Assembly (NCBI GenBank): GCA_964464825.1
Contig: CAYXKL010000018.1
Location: 1 to 36,236, forward strand
DNA from: DYJK01 sp964464825
GTDB taxonomy: Bacteria; Bacteroidota; Ignavibacteria; Ignavibacteriales; Melioribacteraceae
Direction: 5' to 3'
DNA length: 36,236 bases
Shown: positions 24,349-33,768 of the stretch, piece by piece
Position numbering within the stretch: position 1 is the stretch's first letter
Layout: every line of letters starts with the position of its first letter
The notes under the pieces: model-generated
Told to the model about the DNA's origin: nothing
The model's input: only the letters and a program-made list of their open reading frames with translations
The model's database searches: none
Translations under genes and position numbers: made by a program

Positions 24349-24882
24349 ATGATTAAGAAAAAATTATCGAATAAAGAAATCCGTAATCGTGCATCAAAGA
24401 TTAAATTGCTTTTACTTGATGTTGATGGAGTGTTAACCGATACCGGTGTTTATTATTCAATTGATGGTGAAGTCATGAAACGCTTTTCCATACGTGATGG
24501 AATGGGTATAGAAAGACTACGAAGAATTGCTGATGTTGAAACTGGAATAATTACAAGAGAAGACACAGAAATTGTTGCCAAACGTGCGCTCAAATTAAAA
24601 ATAACAGAGCTTCACATGGGTATTTTAGAAAAAGAAAAAACACTTGATGAAATTATTAAGCGTAAAGGAATTACTGCTGAAGAAGTTGCATTTATGGGTG
24701 ATGATACAAATGATATAGAAATCATGAAGAGAGTCGGGCTATCAGCTTCACCAGCAGATGCTACCAAATTTGCTAAAGAAGTAGCTGATTTTATTGTAAA
24801 CAGTAAAGGAGGATATGGTGCTGTACGCGATTTTGCAGAATTTATTATTGAGTCAAAAATAAAAATTAAGAAAGGAAAATAA
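24349..24882 (+). CDS. KdsC-like HAD phosphatase
   Basis: Protein of 177 residues, the normal KdsC length, without a cap domain. KLLLLDVDGVLTDTG gives the nucleophile Asp24 and acid/base Asp26; GMGIERLR, TGIITRED (motif II Thr) and VAFMGDDTNDIEIMK (metal-binding Asp pair) follow. KdsC removes phosphate from Kdo-8-phosphate, and close relatives act on nonulosonate-9-phosphates. Because the next gene, 0 bp away, is a NeuB-like synthase, I infer that it dephosphorylates the 8- or 9-phosphate product of that enzyme rather than serving ordinary Kdo synthesis. No KdsA or KdsB is present in the window. Confidence 0.85.
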   Translation: MIKKKLSNKEIRNRASKIKLLLLDVDGVLTDTGVYYSIDGEVMKRFSIRDGMGIERLRRIADVETGIITREDTEIVAKRALKLKITELHMGILEKEKTLDEIIKRKGITAEEVAFMGDDTNDIEIMKRVGLSASPADATKFAKEVADFIVNSKGGYGAVRDFAEFIIESKIKIKKGK

Positions 24883-25776
24883 ATGAATATCGCAAAAGTA
24901 AAAGTGGGTAATAGATTTATTGGTGATGGCGAACCCGTTTATATTATTGCTGAAATAGGTATTAATCATAATGGATCAGTTGAAATAGCTAAAAAATTAA
25001 TTGACGGAGCTGCCTTTGCCGGATGCAATGCAGTAAAATTCCAAAAACGAACCCCAGAACTTTGTGTTCCGAAAGATCAATGGAATCTTGAGAGAGATAC
25101 TCCATGGGGCAGAATCACTTACATTGAATACCGTCATAAAGTTGAATTCACTCATGATCAGTATGCTGATATAAATAATTATTGTAAACAAAAAGGAATT
25201 GATTGGTTCGCATCCCCATGGGATGAAGAAGCATTAGACTTTATGGAAAAATTTGATCCGGTAGTTTACAAATTAGCTTCTGCATCTTTAACTGATAATA
25301 ATCTATTATGCAAAATGAAAGCAACCGGAAGACCGATTATGCTTTCAACCGGTATGTCAACTATGGAAGAAGTGGAAGAAGCGGTAAATATTTTAGGTAC
25401 AGATAATTTAATGATTGCACAATCAACATCCACTTATCCTTGTAAATTAGAAGAGTTAAATTTGAATGTTATAAAAACTTATAGAAATAAATTTCCTAAA
25501 GTTCCTATTGGTTATTCTGGACATGAAACCGGATTAGCACCTACACTTGCCGCTGTTGCGTTAGGGGCTTCATTTGTTGAAAGACATATTACATTAGACC
25601 GCGCTATGTGGGGAACCGATCAAGCTGCCTCTGTGGAAATTGGCGGAATGTTCAGACTTGTTAAAGATATCCGTGATATTGAAAAAGCACTTGGTGATGG
25701 AATTAAAAAAGTATATGATAGTGAAATAAGTAATATCAAAAAATTAAGAAGAGCTAAAAAAGAAATACTCGTTTAA
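24883..25776 (+). CDS. NeuB-like nonulosonic acid synthase lacking the SAF domain
   Basis: Protein of 297 residues, a TIM barrel condensing phosphoenolpyruvate with a hexosamine-type aldose. IIAEIGINHNGSVEIAKKLIDGA, AVKFQKRTPE, FASPWDEEALDF, IMLSTGMSTMEEVEEA, GYSGHETGLAPTLAAVALGA and ERHITLDRAMWGTDQAASVE are the NeuB signatures. Usual NeuB/LegI/PseI proteins are about 330-350 residues and end in an antifreeze-like SAF domain that contacts the sugar substrate of the partner subunit; here the chain stops just after the barrel with no such domain and no frameshift visible. Start abuts the phosphatase stop. A phosphorylated substrate would fit that neighbour, but the product is unknown. Confidence 0.85.
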   Translation: MNIAKVKVGNRFIGDGEPVYIIAEIGINHNGSVEIAKKLIDGAAFAGCNAVKFQKRTPELCVPKDQWNLERDTPWGRITYIEYRHKVEFTHDQYADINNYCKQKGIDWFASPWDEEALDFMEKFDPVVYKLASASLTDNNLLCKMKATGRPIMLSTGMSTMEEVEEAVNILGTDNLMIAQSTSTYPCKLEELNLNVIKTYRNKFPKVPIGYSGHETGLAPTLAAVALGASFVERHITLDRAMWGTDQAASVEIGGMFRLVKDIRDIEKALGDGIKKVYDSEISNIKKLRRAKKEILV

Positions 25777-25778
25777 TT

Positions 25779-26588
25779 ATGATTGAAACTATTATAGAAT
25801 ATTTAAATAATCTTAAGCAATACGAAATTATATCCTACTCTATAATAATTTTTTCTGCATTACTATTTATTATTCTTGAAAGATTATTCCCATATAATAA
25901 AGGACAAGAAATATTACGCACGGGATTTTTTGATGATCTTGTATTATATACAATTGCGCAAAGTTACATTTTAGGAATCTTCATATTTACATTTATAATA
26001 AACACACTTGATAACACAATCGAACTCTCCCGATTCGAATTATTCTCCGATATACCAATCTGGCTACAATTAGTTTTTTTTACAATAACACACGATTTTT
26101 ACATTTATTGGATGCATAAATGGCAGCACAAAAACAAATATTTGTGGCGGCTGCACGAGGCGCATCACTCGCCTAAAAAAGTTGACTGGCTTTCCGGTTC
26201 ACGATCTCACGCTTTTGAAATTTTAATTAATCAAACTGTAGAGTTTTTACCAATTGTACTACTTGGTTCACCTCCGGAAGTTGCAGCTTATAAAGGTGTT
26301 ATCAGCGCTGTTTGGGGTATGTATATTCATTCAAACCTTAATGTGAAAACTGGCAAGCTGCAGATGATTATTAATGGTCCGGAAATGCACAGAATACACC
26401 ATACAACCGGCAAAGGGCGTAATAGAAATTTTGCTACTAAACTTGCTGTGTGGGATTGGATTTTTGGTTCTGCTTATTTACCAGAAGAAAAAGCTAATGA
26501 ATATGGATTATTAACTTTTTTCCCGAATAATTATTTCAAGCAATTTCTATTTGCATTTAGAAGTTTTAAAAAACAAACGACCAAATAG
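25779..26588 (+). CDS. Sterol desaturase/fatty acid hydroxylase family membrane protein
   Basis: Protein of 269 residues with about four membrane helices in the first 100 residues and one more near the middle. The histidine clusters that bind two irons are present: HDFYIYWMHKWQH, LHEAHHSP, and MHRIHHTTG, with a further His in MYIHSNL. The family performs O2-dependent hydroxylation or desaturation of lipids at the membrane. It begins 2 bp after the NeuB-like gene, so it belongs to the glycan operon and could modify a lipid carrier or lipid anchor; that role is inferred. It is the last gene of the operon and is convergent with the MuiA-like gene. Confidence 0.85.
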   Translation: MIETIIEYLNNLKQYEIISYSIIIFSALLFIILERLFPYNKGQEILRTGFFDDLVLYTIAQSYILGIFIFTFIINTLDNTIELSRFELFSDIPIWLQLVFFTITHDFYIYWMHKWQHKNKYLWRLHEAHHSPKKVDWLSGSRSHAFEILINQTVEFLPIVLLGSPPEVAAYKGVISAVWGMYIHSNLNVKTGKLQMIINGPEMHRIHHTTGKGRNRNFATKLAVWDWIFGSAYLPEEKANEYGLLTFFPNNYFKQFLFAFRSFKKQTTK

Positions 26589-26615
26589 CAATTTACTTTT
26601 TAATCCAATATCACC

Positions 26616-26631
26616 TTAACTAACAAGTTAA
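26616..26631. terminator. Weak inverted repeat in the convergent gap
   Basis: TTAACT-AACA-AGTTAA has perfect 6-bp arms between two convergent genes. The stem is AT-rich and lacks a clear T-run, so its use as a shared terminator is uncertain. Confidence 0.25.
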
Positions 26632-26650
26632 AGCCACACTATATTAAGAA

Positions 26651-28243
26651 TCAAAGACCTTCTATTACTTTATCTTTGGGATATCTTACCGAGTATATAA
26701 ATTTTTTGTTTATTGATTTTTCCGAATCGATTTCAATGTTCCATATTACTTTACCGTCCCGTTCATAATATTTTCCGCCGGATAAATCAATAATCTTAAC
26801 TTCTATATTTTCATTTTTAGAAATAGGTACTTGCTCTTCCATTAAAATCTTAACTGGAATATTTTTGTTGTTTTTAACTATAATTTCAAATCCAAAAAAT
26901 CTTTCAATATCACTGCTTAAAAATTTCTCTTCAGTAAAATCTTTTAAAGTTTCTCTGCTGATAGTAATATTTTGATCTCTCCCTAAAGAAATTGCCAAAG
27001 TATCATTCGATGTAAATGGATTGATATACGATTCACCTACATATGAATTCTCAAAATATATGTTAGCTTGTCCCGGTAATAAATTATACTGATTCCATTC
27101 TGTTAAATAAGTAACAAGAAAAGCATTATTATCAAATTTCGGTGCAGCATAATATTCATAAGTTGCGTTTAATTTATAATCTTGTATTGATACAGAATGT
27201 AGTTTGCCATCTGATGGTATTGAATATTTTAGACTTGGAATAAATTCTACTGATAGCTGTTTTTGATCCACCATAATATAATCCGCCATTGTTTCAGCAT
27301 CTTCTTCTTTAACAGTTTGAATTTGCATAGGAGCTGCTGCTGATTTTTCCATATCTCCCATTCTTTCTTTATACAAAGCATAATTTGCAAAATCAATAAA
27401 CCATGGATACAGCTCCGGTTTATTATTATTTTGATTTGGATTACGAGTAGATAATGTAATATTTATATCGTTCCAATCCAACCCGCTCTTCTGCCATACA
27501 TTAGCTTTATAACTCAATTGTGCCGGTAAATCAACTTTGTCAACACGTATATCATAAACAGGATGCCATCCGGCATTATGAATTATATATGAAGTTTTCA
27601 ACTCAATTGCAGTTGGATTTTTTGCTGATATAGTTACTACTAATTCATTAACGGGCTGATTCAATTTTACATTCAGCTCTTGAAGTTGTTTATTGATGCG
27701 GTCTATACTTTTTTGAATTTCGTTATTTTCTTCTAATAATTTTTGCTGCTCAGTTTTAATTTCATTTAATCTTTTTCTAAAAAAATCAGCCATATTTTGT
27801 AGTTCTGATACAGTAACATTTCTGGCATCGCTGCTTATACTTTTATTTGCTAGCAATAATTCAATCTCGGTATTAAATACGTCTATTTTATTTTTATTTA
27901 ATGCAATTTTTTTATTTAAGAGTAGTAATGAATCTTCTAAATTTTTTATTATCGGTGTCTTTTCGGGCGTACGTAAATAATCAAAACGTTGAACAACAGA
28001 GAGAATTACAGCATCGCCTTTCGCTGAGACATTAATACTGTTGCGATCAATATTATTTGCTAATCCCGTTAATACAATATTGGATACACCTTTTTCTAAT
28101 TTGAATTGAGCTGATTGGGATATTTCTGCTCCGTTTAGAAATATTTTAATCTTATCAAGTGAAGGTTTTAAAGTAATTTCACCCGAAGCGTAAAGCTGGA
28201 TAGAAAACGTTATCAAGATTAAAAACAAAATATTTCTTTTCAT
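26651..28243 (-). CDS. MuiA-like DUF4139 secreted protein
   Basis: Protein of 530 residues with a signal peptide (MKRNILFLILITFSIQLYAS). The N-terminal DUF4140-type segment (IKIFLNGAEISQSAQFKLEKG) is followed by a long coiled coil at about 85-200 (LLLNKKIALNKNKIDVFNTE and onward) and a beta-rich DUF4139 domain with SYIIHNAGWHPVYDIRVD and SYKANVWQKSGLDWNDINITL. This is the order in the 'mucoidy inhibitor MuiA' family, whose biochemical role is unknown; it should be periplasmic or surface-located. Transcribed alone, divergent from the kinase gene; the ~190-bp gap upstream holds both promoters, with no box I would defend. Confidence 0.85.
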   Translation of the reverse strand: MKRNILFLILITFSIQLYASGEITLKPSLDKIKIFLNGAEISQSAQFKLEKGVSNIVLTGLANNIDRNSINVSAKGDAVILSVVQRFDYLRTPEKTPIIKNLEDSLLLLNKKIALNKNKIDVFNTEIELLLANKSISSDARNVTVSELQNMADFFRKRLNEIKTEQQKLLEENNEIQKSIDRINKQLQELNVKLNQPVNELVVTISAKNPTAIELKTSYIIHNAGWHPVYDIRVDKVDLPAQLSYKANVWQKSGLDWNDINITLSTRNPNQNNNKPELYPWFIDFANYALYKERMGDMEKSAAAPMQIQTVKEEDAETMADYIMVDQKQLSVEFIPSLKYSIPSDGKLHSVSIQDYKLNATYEYYAAPKFDNNAFLVTYLTEWNQYNLLPGQANIYFENSYVGESYINPFTSNDTLAISLGRDQNITISRETLKDFTEEKFLSSDIERFFGFEIIVKNNKNIPVKILMEEQVPISKNENIEVKIIDLSGGKYYERDGKVIWNIEIDSEKSINKKFIYSVRYPKDKVIEGL

Positions 28244-28436
28244 ATAACCTCATCATCTTTAATTTTATTTGAAAATTAATTAAACATTTTCTTATACATA
28301 AACAAAATATTTCTGTTCCATTGACTTAATAAGGTAAGACTTGCTGCACATAGCTTTCAAAAGAGCTAGTCTTTGTTTATTTTTAACACCAATTTAAAGA
28401 ACGAATACTTTTAAAACATCTTATTATATATAAAAA

Positions 28437-29939
28437 ATGAAAAAAATTTTAATTGAATTTTTAACAAATCATTTTCATCTGATTGCTGAAACATGGTCTT
28501 TACAAGTGCTACAGCTTATAAAAGGTAAATTAACAGAATATCAGGTTAGAACATTTACAGAAAATAGTTTAACAGTATATAAAGAAGTTATGGAAAGCAG
28601 CGATTACAGCGTTGCAGATCAATATTTGATTGATATCTACACATTGTTTACTGAAGCAAACTTGAACCTCCTCGAAGTCAGTCAGCTATTTAGTCAAGGT
28701 AGATTTGCCGTTTTGAACACAATAGAAAAAGAAAACACCGGTCAATTTGACCCAGTATTATTACTTGGGTATTTCGATGATTTAATTGAACAAATTTATG
28801 CCCGTTATGGAATGCTGCATCAAGAAGCAAAAATGAAAGAATTAGAATATGATAAAAACCGTCTTGCATCTAAACTAGAATTCAACCAACAATACCTAAA
28901 AAACATACTTTACAATTCAGATTCTGCTATAATGGTAGTAGATGAAAATGAAAAATTTATAACATGGAATAAAGGTGCCGAAAGAATTTTCGGTTATTCA
29001 GAAGAAGAAATACTTGGTAAGCCTTCTTCTTTTTTGTTACCTGATGATGATAAATATTTGAATGAACTTAATGATATCCGTCAGCATGCTATTAACGAAT
29101 CCCATATAAAAATTATTGATACAGAAAGGAAAACTAAAGACGGAAAGATTCTGAGTGTTAAATTAAGTGTTTCCAAATTACCAAGTGAGTCCGGCAAATA
29201 TATCGGGAGATCAATTATAATTAAAGACCATACCGAGTATAAAAAATTACAAGCACAAATTGATCAATCGGAAAAGTTAGCAGTAATCGGACAAATTGCA
29301 GCCGGTGTAGCACATGAAATCGGAAATCCACTTGCATCAATATCTTCATTAGTACAAATACTCCAAAGAAAATCACAAGAGCCATTTATTACTGAACAAT
29401 TAGCAAACATTAAAGAAAATATCGACCGTATAACAAGAATTGTTCGTGAACTCGTCGATTTCTCGCGTCCACCAAGTTACGAGCTTGCTTTACAAGATAT
29501 TACAGATATTATCAAAACTGCATTGGGAATAGTTAAGTATGATAAGAGAGTGCGTAAAGTAAATTTTGAAACAGATTTAAAAAGTAGTCTCCCAAAAATT
29601 AATATCGCTGCCGATCAGTTACTTCAGGTTTTTGTTAATATTTTGATTAATGCTTTAGATGCAATTGAAGGGAACGGAAATATTTTTGTGAAATCCGACT
29701 ACGATAAAAATAATGTATATATTGAAATTACGGATAATGGCTGCGGTATGGATGATAAAACTATGGAAAATATCTTTGATCCGTTTTTCACAACTAAAGA
29801 AGTTGGTAAAGGAACTGGACTTGGATTATCTGTAAGCTACGGAATAGTTAAAAGACACTACGGAGAAATAAAAGTTAAAAGTAAATTAAATGAAGGCACT
29901 ACTTTTATAATTGTATTACCAATAGCAACAATCCAATAA
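28437..29939 (+). CDS. PAS-domain sensor histidine kinase (NtrB/AtoS-like)
   Basis: Cytoplasmic sensor of 500 residues without membrane helices. Residues 1-~140 are an all-helical domain resembling the RsbRD/N-terminal sensor type (WSLQVLQLIKGKL). A PAS domain at ~155-275 contains FITWNKGAERIFGYSEEEILGK. The dimerisation/phosphoacceptor helix has AAGVAHEIGNPLASISSL with His293, and the ATPase domain has NILINALDAIEG (N box), DNGCGMDD (G1) and GKGTGLGLSVSYGIV (G2). It should phosphorylate the sigma-54 activator encoded 9 bp downstream. The signal is unknown; the soluble layout suggests an internal one. Confidence 0.92.
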   Translation: MKKILIEFLTNHFHLIAETWSLQVLQLIKGKLTEYQVRTFTENSLTVYKEVMESSDYSVADQYLIDIYTLFTEANLNLLEVSQLFSQGRFAVLNTIEKENTGQFDPVLLLGYFDDLIEQIYARYGMLHQEAKMKELEYDKNRLASKLEFNQQYLKNILYNSDSAIMVVDENEKFITWNKGAERIFGYSEEEILGKPSSFLLPDDDKYLNELNDIRQHAINESHIKIIDTERKTKDGKILSVKLSVSKLPSESGKYIGRSIIIKDHTEYKKLQAQIDQSEKLAVIGQIAAGVAHEIGNPLASISSLVQILQRKSQEPFITEQLANIKENIDRITRIVRELVDFSRPPSYELALQDITDIIKTALGIVKYDKRVRKVNFETDLKSSLPKINIAADQLLQVFVNILINALDAIEGNGNIFVKSDYDKNNVYIEITDNGCGMDDKTMENIFDPFFTTKEVGKGTGLGLSVSYGIVKRHYGEIKVKSKLNEGTTFIIVLPIATIQ

Positions 29940-29948
29940 GAGGTTTAG

Positions 29949-31319
29949 ATGACAGCAAAAATTTTAATAGTAGATGATGAAAAACCTATTCGTGATTCTC
30001 TCAAAATGGTTTTAGCCGAAGAAGGATATTTTACCGATGTTGCAGCTGATGGTGAAGAAGCATTACAAAAAATAGAAGCCGAGAACTTTGATATAGTTAT
30101 AACTGATATTAAAATGCCGAAATTGGATGGTATGCAAGTTCTGGAAACTGCGTCAAAAATTTCACCTGAATCCTTTTTCATTATAATGACTGCATATGCT
30201 TCAGTAAAAACCGCTATTGAGGCATTAAGACATGGTGCATATGATTATCTAATTAAACCGGTAGAGTTTGATGATGTTATTATAAGAATAAAACGACTTC
30301 TTGAATTCAAAAAACTTGCAAGTGAGAATAAAGCACTCCGCCAACGTATATCAACCGATGCCGGTTTTACAAACTTAATCGGTAAAAGCGAATCGATGAA
30401 AAAAGTGTTTAATCTAATTTCACAAGTAGCTCCAACTAACAGCAATGTTTTAATAATTGGTAAAAGCGGCACTGGGAAAGAACTGGTTGCTAAAGCAATT
30501 CATTATAACAGCAAAAGAAAAGATAAAATTTTTCTTCCCATTAATTGTGGTGCCATATCAGAAAATTTAATTGAGAGTGAATTATTCGGACACAAAAAAG
30601 GTTCATTCACCGGTGCTAGCGAAGACAAACAAGGATTATTTAAAGCTGCGGATGGAGGAACTCTTTTTCTTGATGAGATCGGCGACCTACCTTTGAATTT
30701 ACAAGTAAAACTTCTTCGTGCAATTGAAGATAAAGAATTTTTTCCAGTAGGTGGCGTTAAACCGGTTAGCACAGATGTAAGAATTATCACTGCAACTAAC
30801 CAGAATCTATTTGAAAAAACTAAATCCGGTGAATTTAGAGAAGACCTTTTTTATAGATTAAATGTTGTAGAAATTAAACTTCCCAATTTGAATGAACGCA
30901 AAGAAGATATACCACTACTTGTAAATCATTTTATTGAAAAATATTGTAACGAAATTGGGAAAAAAATTATCGGGATTGATAATGATACATTAAAAATATT
31001 AATGGCTCATGATTGGCGCGGAGGTGTACGGGAATTAGAAAATATTATTGAAAGAGCAATAATTTTCTGTAATAAAGAAACTCTTACTTCAGAAGATTTA
31101 GCAGATTATGTTAAAGGCAGTACAGTTACTGCCGGTTACCCTGATTCATTAAAGGATGCTTTAAGAAACTTTGAAAGAGAACATATTTTAAAGACAATTA
31201 AAAAATTCGATTATAATAAAGAAGAAGCTGCAAATGCACTGGATATAGGTTTATCTTCTCTCTACCGTAAAATGGATGAACTAAATATTCCGACAAAATC
31301 CCCTAAGGAAGAGGAATAA
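29949..31319 (+). CDS. NtrC-family sigma-54-dependent response regulator
   Basis: Protein of 456 residues in three parts. A receiver domain with phosphoacceptor Asp53 (ITDIKMPKLDG) and Lys in YDYLIKPV comes first. An AAA+ domain follows with Walker A GKSGTGKE at 171-178, the sigma-54 contact loop GSFTGA at 218-223 (Ser in place of the usual Ala), and Walker B GGTLFLDEIGDL. A C-terminal Fis-type helix-turn-helix ends the chain (YNKEEAANALDIGLSSLYRK). When phosphorylated by the adjoining kinase it should oligomerise and open sigma-54 promoters. AAGAGG lies before the start. Target genes are not shown by the sequence. Confidence 0.95.
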   Translation: MTAKILIVDDEKPIRDSLKMVLAEEGYFTDVAADGEEALQKIEAENFDIVITDIKMPKLDGMQVLETASKISPESFFIIMTAYASVKTAIEALRHGAYDYLIKPVEFDDVIIRIKRLLEFKKLASENKALRQRISTDAGFTNLIGKSESMKKVFNLISQVAPTNSNVLIIGKSGTGKELVAKAIHYNSKRKDKIFLPINCGAISENLIESELFGHKKGSFTGASEDKQGLFKAADGGTLFLDEIGDLPLNLQVKLLRAIEDKEFFPVGGVKPVSTDVRIITATNQNLFEKTKSGEFREDLFYRLNVVEIKLPNLNERKEDIPLLVNHFIEKYCNEIGKKIIGIDNDTLKILMAHDWRGGVRELENIIERAIIFCNKETLTSEDLADYVKGSTVTAGYPDSLKDALRNFEREHILKTIKKFDYNKEEAANALDIGLSSLYRKMDELNIPTKSPKEEE

Positions 31320-31355
31320 ATTTTTCATCTATAAGAAATGAGACATTAACAAACA

Positions 31356-33638
31356 TTAAAATTCTATACTTATTCCTATTGATGGAAGAATACCGATACT
31401 TGATTCGGTATCAATTTCCCCTTTCCTATAATCCCATCTTATTGTATTTGATGCTTTCCGATTATATATATTCTGAATATCGAGATAAGTTATTAAAGCA
31501 ATGTTTTCGAAATCCCATCTTCTATCAATTCTTAAATCAAGCGAGTGGAAAGATGTAAATCTCTTAGTGTTATAATTTTCAACTGATTGAGTGCCATCGC
31601 TGTTAAATGGCGTGTATGGATTTCCGGTAGAAAAACGGAACTTAAGAGAAGCTTCCCATTTTTTGTTAAAAATATAACCGGCACTTAAATTTAATATCAA
31701 TCTTTGATCATAAGTACCCGGTCTTTCAATTCCATCAAGCGCGGTAAATTTTGAATTACTGTATGTTATACTTAGTATTCCATAGTGCTGTATATTTGAA
31801 GATTTTTTTTGTAATGACAATTCAACACCCTGAACAATACCCTTGCCTCTGCTAACTAAAGGTTCTAATCCGAATGATGAAAAATTTTCATCTCCTCCTC
31901 CAAATCCGGCACCAGTATTGGATAATATTAGATATGGACGAAGACTACTTGTCGGATAGTTATTATAATCTTTATAAAATCCTTCTAATTTTAATCGTAT
32001 ATCATCGCGTAATTTTCTTTCGTAACCTAAAACAATTTGATTCACTTTAATAGGTTTTAAGTTTTTATTTGATTCATCTGCAATAAGCCAGATATAACTT
32101 GGATTTTGATAATACACTCCCGCAGATAAATTTATATTGGCTAAATCACTAATCATGTATGAGATAGAAAATCTTGGGCTGAAATAAACATTAGAATTAA
32201 TTCCGTTGAAATAATCTCCGCGGAGTCCAGCAGTAAATTGTAGCCGATTAATTAATAAATTTGAATACTGTGTATAAAATCCAGTTTTATAATAATTTTC
32301 CGAATCATTCAAAGATGTAATGTTTAATGTGTCTCCGAATGATGTAATGAAATTTGGTAGAATTATCTCGGAATTAAATTTTATCAACTTGAGTGATACT
32401 CCAAAATTTATTTCGGAAGCTGAAGAAAGTTTATAAACAATATCACCTTTAATTTCATTTTCACCTTCTCGGGATTTATTTAAAAATATCGGATTAAAAA
32501 GTGTGTCCTTTTGCGAATAATCATAATCTGTAAAATTTCTGCTTAGAGTAATTGTAAGAAATCCATTTGAAAATAATCTTCTATAAGTTAATCCGGTTGC
32601 ATATTGATTTTGATTACTCCCAAGAATTCTGGAATTTTCATAAATATCATCAGAATTATTATTATTAAATTTTACTCGATCGAATGCACTAATAAAAAGA
32701 AATGATAATTTATTTTTTGGGTCGATGTCATAATTCATCTTTGAGGTTATATCATAATACTCAGGAACGAAATTGAATCCGGCAGCATTAAAAATAAAAT
32801 CGAGATAACTTCTTCTTACAGAAAAAATAAAATTTGTATTATTGGCAATTGGTCCTTCCAAATTAAATCCAAATTGAGAAGCCGATATGGTACCTTTTCC
32901 ACCGATTCTATCATTCCTTCCCTCTCTAAGATCTATCTTTAAAACAGACGAAACTTTATCACCATAAAGTGTAGAAAAACCACCGGTGGAAAAATTTGTT
33001 TCGCGTACAAAATCAAGATTGATATAACTTAAAGGTCCGCCCGTTGCACCTTGACTTCCAAAATGATTGATGTTTGGAATAGTTAAACCATCAACAATAT
33101 ATAAATTTTCGGAAGGCGCTCCACCTCTAACCACCAAATCATTACGTCCGGGGCTTGCTTGTGCTACACCGGGCAGCACTGATAAAGCTCTCACAACATC
33201 TTCAAAGCCTCCAGGTGCTCTTCTTATTTCTTCGTAATTAAAAGATGTTAAACTATTCAATTCAGTAGGACTTTTTTCAAAATAGTTAGATGTTATTGTA
33301 ATTCCCTCAAGTTCAATCACTGCTGGTATCAATTCAATAAAAAGAGTAGCAGGTTTCACATTATTAACAACAATGTCAGGTTTTATCACAGTATCGTACC
33401 CAATAGCTGAAACTTTTAATTGATAAGTTCCTACATCAAGACCTTCAATAATAAAATTACCATCTATATCTGTTGCAGCCCCAAAAGTAGTACCGGATAC
33501 AATTAAGTTTACTCCGGGCAGATTATCCTGAGTGATTTTATCTACAACTTTGCCGGTAATTGTACCTTTTAAGCTTTGAGCATCTATTTGCGTAAAAAAT
33601 AGTAATATTAAAACAATCTGGATTCTAATTATTCTCAT
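31356..33638 (-). CDS. TonB-dependent outer-membrane receptor with carboxypeptidase-regulatory-like domain
   Basis: Starting at the ATG at 33638 gives about 760 residues with a signal peptide (MRIIRIQIVLILLFFTQIDAQ); the ATG at 33692 would add 18 residues ahead of it. Next comes a CarboxypepD_reg-like beta domain (GTITGKVVDKITQDNLPGVN, then IEGLDVGTYQLKVSAIGYD). The plug follows (GGFEDVVRALSVLPGVAQ, DLVVRGGAPSENLYIVDGL). The rest is a beta-barrel of alternating aromatic strands ending in IGISIEF with a terminal Phe, as required for outer-membrane insertion. The cargo is unknown; no SusD-like lipoprotein accompanies it, so a classic polysaccharide SusCD pair is unlikely. It is monocistronic between convergent and divergent regulator genes. 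Confidence 0.92.
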   Translation of the reverse strand: MRIIRIQIVLILLFFTQIDAQSLKGTITGKVVDKITQDNLPGVNLIVSGTTFGAATDIDGNFIIEGLDVGTYQLKVSAIGYDTVIKPDIVVNNVKPATLFIELIPAVIELEGITITSNYFEKSPTELNSLTSFNYEEIRRAPGGFEDVVRALSVLPGVAQASPGRNDLVVRGGAPSENLYIVDGLTIPNINHFGSQGATGGPLSYINLDFVRETNFSTGGFSTLYGDKVSSVLKIDLREGRNDRIGGKGTISASQFGFNLEGPIANNTNFIFSVRRSYLDFIFNAAGFNFVPEYYDITSKMNYDIDPKNKLSFLFISAFDRVKFNNNNSDDIYENSRILGSNQNQYATGLTYRRLFSNGFLTITLSRNFTDYDYSQKDTLFNPIFLNKSREGENEIKGDIVYKLSSASEINFGVSLKLIKFNSEIILPNFITSFGDTLNITSLNDSENYYKTGFYTQYSNLLINRLQFTAGLRGDYFNGINSNVYFSPRFSISYMISDLANINLSAGVYYQNPSYIWLIADESNKNLKPIKVNQIVLGYERKLRDDIRLKLEGFYKDYNNYPTSSLRPYLILSNTGAGFGGGDENFSSFGLEPLVSRGKGIVQGVELSLQKKSSNIQHYGILSITYSNSKFTALDGIERPGTYDQRLILNLSAGYIFNKKWEASLKFRFSTGNPYTPFNSDGTQSVENYNTKRFTSFHSLDLRIDRRWDFENIALITYLDIQNIYNRKASNTIRWDYRKGEIDTESSIGILPSIGISIEF

Positions 33639-33727
33639 TCTTAATCCATTAATGATATAAAGATAACTTAAAAAAATAAAAATTAGTTTCATTTAAAGAT
33701 CCCGATGCGTTAAAAAATAGTTTTTGT

Positions 33728-33735
33728 TATATTTG
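33728..33735 (+). promoter_or_regulatory. Putative -7 box of the hybrid kinase gene
   Basis: TATATTTG fits the Bacteroidota -7 consensus TAnnTTTG. Transcription would then begin near 33740, past the TTG at 33724 and before the preferred TTG start at 33769. No clear -33 element is visible. Confidence 0.4.
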
Positions 33736-33768
33736 AGAAGTATCAAACCCTATGAAGAGGGCAATAAT

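Noticed and set aside
24349..25776. Ordinary Kdo biosynthesis for the phosphatase and synthase pair
   Set aside because: The synthase has NeuB motifs rather than KdsA, and no KdsB or KdsD is present.
31356..33638. SusC of a polysaccharide utilisation locus
   Set aside because: No SusD-like gene, glycoside hydrolase or ECF/anti-sigma pair adjoins it, and the protein is shorter than typical SusC.
33724..33768. Upstream TTG start for the hybrid kinase
   Set aside because: It would precede the likely transcription start set by the box at 33728-33735, while the TTG at 33769 has a strong ribosome site.
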